Below, piece after piece: positions 1 to 6,624 of a stretch of DNA of 34,042 nt. The DNA lies in NCBI GenBank assembly GCA_012960805.1, contig DUAO01000023.1, positions 1 to 34,042 of the forward strand. Reading direction: 5' to 3'. A program made the translations under genes and the position numbers. Numbering within the stretch: position 1 is the stretch's first letter; each line of letters opens with the position of its first letter. The DNA comes from Flavobacteriales bacterium (lineage in GTDB: Bacteria; Bacteroidota; Bacteroidia; Flavobacteriales; BACL11). The notes beneath the pieces are model-generated. The model was given only the letters and a program-made list of their open reading frames with translations. It did no database searches and was not told the DNA's origin.

Positions 1-120
1 AACTCATCTCAAGATAAGATTTCTTTTAAGGGTCGTTATAGACGATGACGTTGATAGGTCACAAGTGTAAGTGTAGAAATACATTCAGCTGAGTGATACT
101 AATTACCCGTAGACTTTGAA
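1..120 (+). rRNA. 23S ribosomal RNA, 3' end only
   Basis: The first ~120 bases match the conserved 3' end of bacterial 23S rRNA: the region around GTTGATAGGTCACAAGTG, a small stem-loop, then ACTAATTACCCG, which in the intact gene pairs with the 5' end of 23S. The gene is cut by the left window edge. The exact 3' end is estimated from the E. coli pattern (a few bases after the ACTAAT...CCG segment) and may be off by about 5 bases. The 5S gene follows after ~50 AT-rich bases, the normal rrn order. Confidence 0.92.
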
Positions 121-170
121 ATTAGCTATATATATTCATTACAATTTATGTCAAATAATATTAAAATATT

Positions 171-279
171 ATGGTGACTATAACGCCAGGGTCCACCTCT
201 TCCCATTTCGAACAGAGAAGTTAAGCCTGGTTGTGCCGATGGTACTAGAGTGATATCTGGGAGAGTAGGTAGTTGCCGC
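171..279 (+). rRNA. rrf: 5S ribosomal RNA
   Basis: The conserved 5S core is plain (CCACCTCTTCCCATTTCGAA, then CAGAGAAGTTAAGCC and GCCGATGGTACT). Bases 173-180 (GGTGACTA) pair with 270-277 (TAGTTGCC) to form helix I, which places the ends within a few bases of those given. The length of ~109 nt is normal. It lies downstream of 23S and just before a strong terminator, so it closes the rRNA operon. Confidence 0.95.
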
Positions 280-290
280 CCTATAAGGAA

Positions 291-324
291 AAGTCCTAAT
301 TCGAAAGAATTAGGACTTTTTTTT
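291..324 (+). terminator. Rho-independent terminator of the rRNA operon
   Basis: A perfect 12-bp stem, AAGTCCTAATTC (291-302) with GAATTAGGACTT (307-318), closed by a GAAA tetraloop, runs into an eight-base T tract (317-324). It follows the 5S gene by about 10 bases. Confidence 0.95.
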
Positions 325-348
325 GCAGTTTTTTATATAAAAATAAAA

Positions 349-372
349 TCGGGATGAGAGGATTGCTCTCGG
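349..372 (-). other. possible tRNA 3'-end relic in the rrn-dapD intergenic region
   Basis: Read on the - strand, 364-349 is AATCCTCTCATCCCGA. This looks like the T-arm and acceptor 3' half of a proline-type tRNA (acceptor ending CATCCCGA). The rest of a tRNA (T loop TTCGA, anticodon arm, 5' half) is not recognisable, so it is not a functional gene. The same bases also form a short hairpin, GAGAG-GATTG-CTCTC (356-370). The remaining ~200 bases up to dapD are AT-rich with no gene that I can see. The tRNA resemblance is from memory of the family and was not searched. Confidence 0.3.
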
Positions 373-569
373 ATCATTTTTACATGATTACGATAGTATT
401 TAGAACTAAAATTTTTACCTCTTTTTTCACCGCTAATAAATCTACTAAAACAAACTTAAGACTTTATTTGTATTTTAATATTTAAGCCATTTTTATTGTA
501 TCATTATTTTTACAATTCTTTTCACTTGTTTTAATTTCAAGCAAGCAACTATTAAGTAACAACTATTAC

Positions 570-577
570 TATCTTTG
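570..577 (+). promoter_or_regulatory. -7 promoter element of dapD, leaderless layout
   Basis: TATCTTTG is a perfect match to the Bacteroidota -7 consensus TAnnTTTG. The final G is only five bases from the A of the dapD ATG, so transcription should start at or within a base or two of the start codon. No TTG is present at the usual -33 distance. Just upstream, CAACTATTA occurs twice (546-554 and 560-568) with a 14-base period. Confidence 0.6.
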
Positions 578-581
578 CTTT

Positions 582-1397
582 ATGAAGGAATGGAAAAGTA
601 TAATTGAAATTGCTTGGAAAAACCGAGAATTATTAAAAGAACAAGATACTCAGGATTGCATCCGCACTATTATTGAAGAAATTGATAAAGGACGCTTGCG
701 TACTGCCGAGCCAACAACTGTTGGCTGGAAAGTAAACGATTGGGTAAAAAAAGCTGTTATCCTCTACTTCCCTATTCAAAAAATGGAAACCATAGAAATT
801 GGTCCTTTGGAATTTCACGATAAAATGAAACTTAAGACTGGTTATGCTGAGCTTGACGTAAGAGTAGTTCCTCATGCAGTTGCGCGTTATGGTGCCTTTT
901 TAGCTCCTGGCGTTATCATGATGCCCTCTTATGTAAATATTGGTGCTTATGTGGATAGCGGCACTATGGTAGACACTTGGGCAACAGTAGGTTCTTGTGC
1001 TCAAATTGGTAAGAATGTTCACCTTTCAGGTGGTGTTGGTATTGGTGGAGTTTTAGAACCTGTACAAGCTGCACCCGTTATTATTGAAGATGATGCTTTT
1101 ATTGGCTCTCGCTCCATAGTTGTTGAAGGGGTTAAAATTGAAAAAGAAGCAGTACTTGGCGCTAATGTTGTGCTTACCGCCTCTACCAAAATTATTGATG
1201 TAAGTGGCAACACTCCTATTATATACAAGGGTGTTGTCCCTAGCCGTTCAGTCGTAATTCCAGGGACTTATAACAAGGAATTTCCTTCAGGAACTTATGG
1301 TGTACCTTGTGCGCTAATTATTGGTAAGCGTAAGGAAAGTACCAATAAAAAAACATCTCTGAATGATGCACTCAGGGAATATAATGTAGCCGTATAA
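582..1397 (+). CDS. dapD: 2,3,4,5-tetrahydropyridine-2,6-dicarboxylate N-succinyltransferase
   Basis: DapD transfers a succinyl group from succinyl-CoA to tetrahydrodipicolinate in the succinylase branch of lysine and meso-diaminopimelate synthesis, in the cytoplasm. The 271-residue length is standard for the family. An N-terminal helical domain (about 1-100) precedes a left-handed beta-helix of hexapeptide repeats (about 105-235), with the typical stretches MMPSYVNIGAYVDSGTMVDT, GSCAQIGKNVHLSGGVGIGG and EDDAFIGSRS that form the active-site trimer. The ATG lies directly behind a -7 element. The stop codon shares one base with the next ATG (TAATG), so dapD leads a co-directional gene run. It supplies diaminopimelate for peptidoglycan; the glycosyltransferases behind it have no obvious metabolic tie to it. 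Confidence 0.97.
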   Translation: MKEWKSIIEIAWKNRELLKEQDTQDCIRTIIEEIDKGRLRTAEPTTVGWKVNDWVKKAVILYFPIQKMETIEIGPLEFHDKMKLKTGYAELDVRVVPHAVARYGAFLAPGVIMMPSYVNIGAYVDSGTMVDTWATVGSCAQIGKNVHLSGGVGIGGVLEPVQAAPVIIEDDAFIGSRSIVVEGVKIEKEAVLGANVVLTASTKIIDVSGNTPIIYKGVVPSRSVVIPGTYNKEFPSGTYGVPCALIIGKRKESTNKKTSLNDALREYNVAV

Positions 1398-2518
1398 TGA
1401 GAATAGGATTTGATGCAAAACGAGCGTTTTTAAACAATACAGGTCTAGGCAACTATTCCCGTGACGCCATTCGTGTACTATCCCATTTCTATGCGGATAA
1501 CAAATACTTTTTATACACACCAAAGGATAAAGAAAATAGTCGTTTACCTTTTTTGAAGGATAGCAAAAACACCTTTGTTCGCACCCCTCAATCTTTAATT
1601 AATAAGGCCTTAAAATCCTATTGGAGAAGCAAAAGTATTGTACGCGATTTATTCACCAATAAAATTGATATTTATCACGGATTAAGCAATGAACTTCCTT
1701 TGGGAATTGAAAAAACAAACATCAAAACAGTCGTTACAATTCATGATTTAATCTTCATTCGTTACCCACATTTGTTTAGGATGATTGACCGTAAAATCTA
1801 TTACAAAAAATTCAAATCAGCATGTTTAAGGGCGAATAAAATTATTGCCGTAAGCCAGCAAACCAAACAAGATATCATTGATTTCTTTTTCATTCCTGAA
1901 AAAAAAATTGAAGTAGTTTATCAAGGTTGTAATAGTATTTTTCAAAATGAAATTACAGCCAATAATAAACAAGAAACACAAATAAAGTATAATTTACCAA
2001 AGGACTATTTACTTTATGTTGGTAGTATTGAAGAGCGTAAAAACCTCCTCACACTACTTAAAACCTTAAAAGAATTAACTAATCAAAAACTAGTTGTTAT
2101 AGGTAACGGAAAAGCCTATAAAATAAAATGCTTACGCTTTATTTCTGAACACAATTTATCAAATAGAGTAGTTTTTTTAAGTGACCTTGAGATAGAAGAA
2201 ATGGCTGCCATTTACCAAAGTGCACAGATGCTCATCTATCCTTCTATTTTTGAAGGTTTTGGCATCCCAATTCTGGAAGCTTTATTTTCTAAAACTCCTG
2301 TAATTACATCAAAAGGGGGATGTTTTTCTGAAGCAGGAGGTCCTACCACTAAATACATAAGCCCGCTATCGGTTGAGCAAATGAAAGCAGCTATTCTTGA
2401 AATTCAAAATTCCTCTGATTTGCAAAAGGAAATGCAAACAAAAGGTTTTGATTATGCTCAAAATTTTACGGATGATAAAATTGCTAATAATTTAATGAGG
2501 ATTTACACATCTTTATAA
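1397..2518 (+). CDS. glycosyltransferase family 4 (GT-B fold)
   Basis: This 373-residue cytoplasmic or membrane-associated glycosyltransferase has the two Rossmann-like halves of GT-B enzymes. The N-terminal acceptor half carries NNTGLGNYSRD (13-23), DIYHGLSNELP (91-101) and the TIHDLIF segment (114-120). The C-terminal donor half carries YVGSIEERKN (207-216) and the GT4 signature EGFGIPILEAL (286-296) with the E-x7-E pair E286 and E294. Such enzymes transfer a sugar (often mannose-like) from a nucleotide donor to a lipid or polysaccharide acceptor. Donor and acceptor cannot be read from the sequence. It overlaps dapD by one base and is followed after one base by a GT2 gene, so the two transferases probably act on the same surface glycan or glycolipid. 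Confidence 0.9.
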   Translation: MRIGFDAKRAFLNNTGLGNYSRDAIRVLSHFYADNKYFLYTPKDKENSRLPFLKDSKNTFVRTPQSLINKALKSYWRSKSIVRDLFTNKIDIYHGLSNELPLGIEKTNIKTVVTIHDLIFIRYPHLFRMIDRKIYYKKFKSACLRANKIIAVSQQTKQDIIDFFFIPEKKIEVVYQGCNSIFQNEITANNKQETQIKYNLPKDYLLYVGSIEERKNLLTLLKTLKELTNQKLVVIGNGKAYKIKCLRFISEHNLSNRVVFLSDLEIEEMAAIYQSAQMLIYPSIFEGFGIPILEALFSKTPVITSKGGCFSEAGGPTTKYISPLSVEQMKAAILEIQNSSDLQKEMQTKGFDYAQNFTDDKIANNLMRIYTSL

Positions 2519-2519
2519 A

Positions 2520-3314
2520 GTGAAAACTAGCTTAATCATTGCTACTTACAATTGGCCAGAAGCGTTAGAACTTGGACTTTCAAGCATACTTAAGCAAAGC
2601 ACATTACCTAATGAAATCCTTATTGCGGATGATGGATCAACTAAGGAAACTAAGGAAGTAATTGAAAAATATGCTAAGCAGTTTCAATCAAGAATAAAAC
2701 ATATATGGCAAGAAGATAATGGCTTTCAAAAAACAAGCATCCTCAACAAAGCAATTGCACAAGCCTCAGGCAATTATATTATACAAATTGATGGCGATAT
2801 TATATTGCACCTACACTTCATAAAAGACCATATTCAATCTTCAAAATCAGGAACTTTTATTCATGGTAGTAGAGTTTTTTTAAATAATGAAATATCACAA
2901 AAAGCAATTAATAAGCTATCCTTTCAATTTTCTTTTTTCAGAAGTGGAATAGCTAATCGCATTAACGGATTACATTCGCCATTCCTCTCTAAAATTATAA
3001 GTAGTAAAAACAATAACCTAAAAGGAACTAGAGGTTGTAATTTTTCCTTTTGGAAGCAAGATTTTGTAGCCGTAAACGGATACAATGAAGAGATGATAGG
3101 CTGGGGAAAAGAGGATACTGAACTTTCTGTTCGTCTAATGAATACCGGAGTAAAAAAAATTAAGTTAAAATGCTTAGCTATTTGTTACCATCTCTATCAC
3201 AACTCTTTATCCAGAAAAGGATTGAATATGAATAATACTATTTTAGCAGAAACTATATCGAGCAAGAAAATAAGTTGCACTAACGGAATAAACAAGTATG
3301 CAAACAGAAATTAA
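2520..3314 (+). CDS. glycosyltransferase family 2 (GT-A fold), galactosyltransferase-like C-terminus
   Basis: The 264-residue protein has a family 2 nucleotide-sugar-binding domain: SLIIATYNWPEALE near the N-terminus, ADDGS at 36-40 and the metal-binding DGD at 91-93. Its C-terminal part contains RGCNFSFWKQDF and GWGKEDTELSVRL (194-206), the acidic motif typical of the GT7C / chondroitin-polymerase-like group, where E198-D199 are expected to be catalytic. The start is GTG, one base after the previous stop; no better ATG exists before the conserved SLIIATYN strand. The 3' end overlaps the next gene by 17 bases. The sugar and acceptor are unknown. Transmembrane helices are not evident, so it is probably a soluble or peripheral enzyme. 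Confidence 0.88.
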   Translation: MKTSLIIATYNWPEALELGLSSILKQSTLPNEILIADDGSTKETKEVIEKYAKQFQSRIKHIWQEDNGFQKTSILNKAIAQASGNYIIQIDGDIILHLHFIKDHIQSSKSGTFIHGSRVFLNNEISQKAINKLSFQFSFFRSGIANRINGLHSPFLSKIISSKNNNLKGTRGCNFSFWKQDFVAVNGYNEEMIGWGKEDTELSVRLMNTGVKKIKLKCLAICYHLYHNSLSRKGLNMNNTILAETISSKKISCTNGINKYANRN

Positions 3315-3840
3315 CAAGGCTTTAGCTACATTAAAAGCAGGAGGAATTATCCTTTACCCAACTGATACCATTTGGGGATTGGGTTGTGACGCGACTAATA
3401 CTGAAGCTGTTGCAAAGATTTATTTGATTAAAAAAAGAGTAGATAGCAATGCCCTTATTTCTTTAGTTGCTGATAAAAATCAGCTACAAGAACATACTAC
3501 AGTGAGCATCCAACAAGCTGAAAATTGCCTACCAACAACAATTATTTACCAACAAGTTTGCGGCTTAACGTCTAATCTACTAGGGGGAAATAAAAGTGCT
3601 GCTATTCGTATAGTGCAAGATGATTTTTGCAAACAACTCATTCAGATTTTTGGCAAGGCTATTGTTTCCACATCAGCTAATATTAGTGGAAACCAAGCCC
3701 CAAAACAATTTTCAGAAATTTCAGATGAAATAAAAAAAAATGTTGATTATATTGTAAATTTGCGCCAAAATGAATTGAGGTCTACTCCATCAACTATCCT
3801 TATGATAAATGAAGATGGTAGCATTAAAAAAATCAGATAG
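3298..3840 (+). CDS. tsaC: L-threonylcarbamoyladenylate synthase (YrdC/Sua5-type)
   Basis: The protein makes threonylcarbamoyl-AMP from threonine, bicarbonate and ATP, the first step of the universal t6A37 modification of ANN-decoding tRNAs. It is a single YrdC domain of 180 residues, near the lower end of TsaC lengths and without the extra Sua5 C-terminal domain. Visible motifs are GGIILYPTDTIWGLGCDA (15-32), the KKR segment at 45-47 and STSANISGN (124-132). The loop after KKR (VDSNALISLV) departs from the common RP..KPL form, so activity is likely but not certain. It starts inside the end of the GT2 gene, and its TAG stop shares a base with the GTG start of cca, which suggests translational coupling. 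Confidence 0.9.
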   Translation: MQTEINKALATLKAGGIILYPTDTIWGLGCDATNTEAVAKIYLIKKRVDSNALISLVADKNQLQEHTTVSIQQAENCLPTTIIYQQVCGLTSNLLGGNKSAAIRIVQDDFCKQLIQIFGKAIVSTSANISGNQAPKQFSEISDEIKKNVDYIVNLRQNELRSTPSTILMINEDGSIKKIR

Positions 3841-5261
3841 TGAATTACTCTGCTGCTTTAAAAAACCCAATTTTCAAAACTGTACAACTAGTCAGTGATG
3901 AGCTAAACTACCCTACTTATGTAGTAGGGGGTTGGGTGCGTGATTTATTACTAAACAAAGAAAAAAACAAAACGGATATTGATTTTGTTTGTGTGGGTAG
4001 CGGTATACAATTAGCAAAAAAAGTAGCAAAAAAAGTAGGTAATAAAGCAAGCTTTAAAGTATTCAAAAACTTTGGCACTGCAACGATTCATTACAAAGGA
4101 AATGATTATGAATTTGTAGGTACGCGAAAAGAATCATACCGATCGGATAGCAGAAAACCTATAGTAGAAAATGGCACTTTAGAAGATGACCAGAACAGAA
4201 GAGATTTTACTATAAATGCCATGGCAATTCAGCTAAATATCGAACATTACGGCTCATTAATTGATCCATTTAATGGGCAAGAGGATTTAGCTAATAAGAT
4301 TATTCGCACACCTGTTAATGCTGATATCACCTATTCTGATGACCCATTAAGAATGATGCGTGCTGTGCGATTTGCTACTCAACTCAATTTTAAGATTGCA
4401 GAAGAATCTTATCAATCTATTTTAAAAAATGCTGAACGACTTTCAATTATTTCTCAAGAAAGAATAACGGAAGAATTAAATAAAATTATACTAGCTGAAA
4501 CGCCTTCTGTAGGGTTTTTGATTCTATTCAACACCAAACTTCTGCACCAGTTTTTTCCACTAATGACAAAACTATATGGTGTTGAATTTATTGAAAAGCA
4601 CGGGCATAAGGACAATTTTTATCACACCCTTGAGGTATTGGATAATATCAGTAAAAATACAAATAACCTTTGGTTAAGATGGGCAGCAATACTACACGAT
4701 ATTGCTAAGCCAGAAAGCAAAAAGTATGAAGAAGGTCATGGCTGGACTTTCCATGGGCACGAGTTTATTGGAGGAAAAAATGTGCCTAAAATTTTCAGGA
4801 AGCTAAAACTTCCTTTAAATGAAAAAATGAAGTATGTACAAAAATTAGTCACTCTTCATTTACGTCCAATTGTACTGGCCCAGGACATGGTAACTGATTC
4901 AGCAATAAGGCGTTTGCTTTTTGATGCTGGAGATGACATTGATGATTTAATGACTTTGTGTGATGCTGATATTACTTCTAAAAATGAAAGAAAGGTGAAA
5001 AAATACCTCAATAATTTTAAATTAGTCCGCAAGAAACTGAAAGAAATTGAAAAAAAAGACCACATTAGAAACTTTCAACCACCAGTAAATGGAGAGGAAA
5101 TAATGAATTTGTTTGCTTTATCGGCAGGCAAAGAAATTGGTATTTTAAAAAATGCAATAAAAGATGCCATTCTTGATGGAACTATAAAAAATGAAAAAGA
5201 AGAAGCGCTAGCATTTATCATTTCTAAGGCAAAAGAATTAAACTTAACTCCAGTACAATGA
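3840..5261 (+). CDS. cca: CCA tRNA nucleotidyltransferase with HD domain
   Basis: The enzyme adds or repairs the CCA 3' terminus of tRNAs using CTP and ATP. The class II nucleotidyltransferase head is clear: GGWVRD (30-35), catalytic acidic pair D46 and D48 in DIDFV, the GTRKESY motif (94-100), RRDFTINAMA (120-129) and DDPLRMMRAVRFA (167-179). A C-terminal HD domain follows (histidines near 254 and 262, H286-D287, then H305/H307), as in the HD-containing bacterial CCA enzymes, where it adds phosphohydrolase activity. The length of 473 residues fits. The start is GTG, overlapping the tsaC stop by one base (TAGTG); the 3' end overlaps the next gene as ATGA. Confidence 0.95.
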   Translation: MNYSAALKNPIFKTVQLVSDELNYPTYVVGGWVRDLLLNKEKNKTDIDFVCVGSGIQLAKKVAKKVGNKASFKVFKNFGTATIHYKGNDYEFVGTRKESYRSDSRKPIVENGTLEDDQNRRDFTINAMAIQLNIEHYGSLIDPFNGQEDLANKIIRTPVNADITYSDDPLRMMRAVRFATQLNFKIAEESYQSILKNAERLSIISQERITEELNKIILAETPSVGFLILFNTKLLHQFFPLMTKLYGVEFIEKHGHKDNFYHTLEVLDNISKNTNNLWLRWAAILHDIAKPESKKYEEGHGWTFHGHEFIGGKNVPKIFRKLKLPLNEKMKYVQKLVTLHLRPIVLAQDMVTDSAIRRLLFDAGDDIDDLMTLCDADITSKNERKVKKYLNNFKLVRKKLKEIEKKDHIRNFQPPVNGEEIMNLFALSAGKEIGILKNAIKDAILDGTIKNEKEEALAFIISKAKELNLTPVQ

Positions 5262-5698
5262 AACATATAATTAGAATCCATCTTGAAAACAAGGAAGATA
5301 TAATTCGTGATATTGAAATTACAGTAACACATAATTTAGAGCAACTTCATTTTGCAATAATTGATGCTTTTGAACTTGAAAGAAATGAAATGGCTTCTTT
5401 TTACATGACCAATGATGAGCTTGAATTATTGCAAGAAATTCCGATTTTTAGCATTGAGGATAAAAAGAACTCAATGTTAGCTATGAATGAAATTGTTATT
5501 TCTTCTGTATTTCTATCAGAAGGAAGCCAGCTCCTTTATGTTTATGATTTTTTAAATATGTGGCGTTTCCTTGTCACCTTTCATGCAAGCTCAGAAAATA
5601 CAACAGATGAAACAATTTGTATTAATAAAATAGGAAAGATGCCAAAAGAAGCTCCTGAAATTACATTTGAAGCAGAAAAAGAATTTGATCCTTTTTGA
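5258..5698 (+). CDS. pRiA4b ORF-3-like protein
   Basis: The 146-residue protein resembles the plasmid pRiA4b ORF-3 family (IS1096 TnpR-like fold). It has an N-terminal strand pair, the segment HNLEQLHFAIIDAFELE, an aromatic stretch SFYMTNDE, and LLYVYDFLNMWRFLVTF, the family's Y-x-Y-D-F-x-x-x-W signature region. The acidic tail ends in FDPF. Biochemical function of the family is not established. Despite the family's plasmid and transposon name, nothing here looks mobile: no inverted repeats or transposase lie near, and the gene overlaps cca by four bases (ATGA). Its place between cca and miaA suggests a role near tRNA maturation, or simply co-expression. Confidence 0.75.
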   Translation: MKHIIRIHLENKEDIIRDIEITVTHNLEQLHFAIIDAFELERNEMASFYMTNDELELLQEIPIFSIEDKKNSMLAMNEIVISSVFLSEGSQLLYVYDFLNMWRFLVTFHASSENTTDETICINKIGKMPKEAPEITFEAEKEFDPF

Positions 5699-5724
5699 AG
5701 AAGCCTTTGATGAATTTAATGAGC

Positions 5725-6624
5725 ATGAAGAATACTAAACGCATCCTTGTTATTGTCGGCCCCACTGCAATAGGGAAAACAAGTCTAAGTATTGAACTTG
5801 CAAAAGCCCTAAATACTGAAATCATTTCTTGTGATTCTAGACAGTTTTATAAAGAACTGCTCATTGGAGCATTCCCCCCGAATCCAAAAGAACTATCAGA
5901 AATAAAGCATCATTTCATACAGCATTTATCGGTAGAAAATGATTTTAATGCAGGTCAGTTCGAAATAGATGCAATTGCAAAAATTGAGGAACTACATAAA
6001 ACAAAAGATACTATTATTATTGTAGGTGGCTCAGGCTTATACATTGATGCTATTTGCAAAGGGTTTGACAAAATGCCAAAAATAAATACTGAACTTAGAA
6101 TTCAATTAAACCAAGAACTTACTGAAAAAGGATTAGCATGGATTCAAAATTCTATAAAAGAAATTGACCCTGAATTCTATGCAAGTTGCGACAAACAGAA
6201 TCCGCAAAGATTATTACGTGCCTTAGAAGTTTATAAAACGACTGGAGAGAAATTCTCTTCCTACAAAACACAAAGTCCTAAAAAACGACCTTTCGAAATC
6301 ATTAAAATTGGATTAAATACTGATAGAGAGCTTTTATACAAAAAAATTAATGACAGAGTAGATGTAATGTTAGAAAATGGTTTGTTGGAAGAAGTTCGGG
6401 CTTTACTTCCTTATCAAAAAAAAAATGCTTTACAAACGGTTGGCTATAAAGAAATCTTTTCTTTTTATAATAATGAATGTACACTTGAACAAGCTGTAGC
6501 TAACATCAAAAAAAATACAAGAAGATTTGCAAAGCGTCAATTAACTTGGTTTCGAAAAGACGAAAGCACAAAGTGGTTTGAATTTCATCAAATTAAAGAA
6601 ATAAAAACCTTTATCGGAGTATAG
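5725..6624 (+). CDS. miaA: tRNA dimethylallyltransferase
   Basis: MiaA transfers a dimethylallyl group to N6 of A37 in UNN-decoding tRNAs, giving i6A. With a start at 5725 the protein has 299 residues. It shows the P-loop GPTAIGKT (12-19), the DSRQFY motif, GGSGLY, the QNPQRLLRALEVY helix, NALQTVGYKEI and the C-terminal KKNTRRFAKRQLTWFR, all hallmarks of the family. The reading frame is open back to a TTG at 5695 that overlaps the previous gene, and ATGs occur at 5710 and 5719. I chose 5725 because the core normally starts 8-12 residues before the P-loop. Its end overlaps the convergent T9SS cargo gene by 14 bases, leaving no room for a terminator. Dimethylallyl diphosphate comes from the isoprenoid route, whose last enzyme (ispH) is also in this window. 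Confidence 0.95.
   Translation: MKNTKRILVIVGPTAIGKTSLSIELAKALNTEIISCDSRQFYKELLIGAFPPNPKELSEIKHHFIQHLSVENDFNAGQFEIDAIAKIEELHKTKDTIIIVGGSGLYIDAICKGFDKMPKINTELRIQLNQELTEKGLAWIQNSIKEIDPEFYASCDKQNPQRLLRALEVYKTTGEKFSSYKTQSPKKRPFEIIKIGLNTDRELLYKKINDRVDVMLENGLLEEVRALLPYQKKNALQTVGYKEIFSFYNNECTLEQAVANIKKNTRRFAKRQLTWFRKDESTKWFEFHQIKEIKTFIGV

Noticed and set aside
349-372. A functional tRNA gene downstream of the 5S gene
   Set aside because: Only the 3' end resembles a tRNA; no anticodon arm, D arm or 5' acceptor strand is present in the neighbouring bases.
5258-5698. A mobile-element gene, because the pRiA4b ORF-3 family is named from a plasmid and resembles an IS1096 protein
   Set aside because: No inverted repeats, target duplications or transposase are present, base composition matches the neighbours, and the gene is coupled to cca by overlapping codons.
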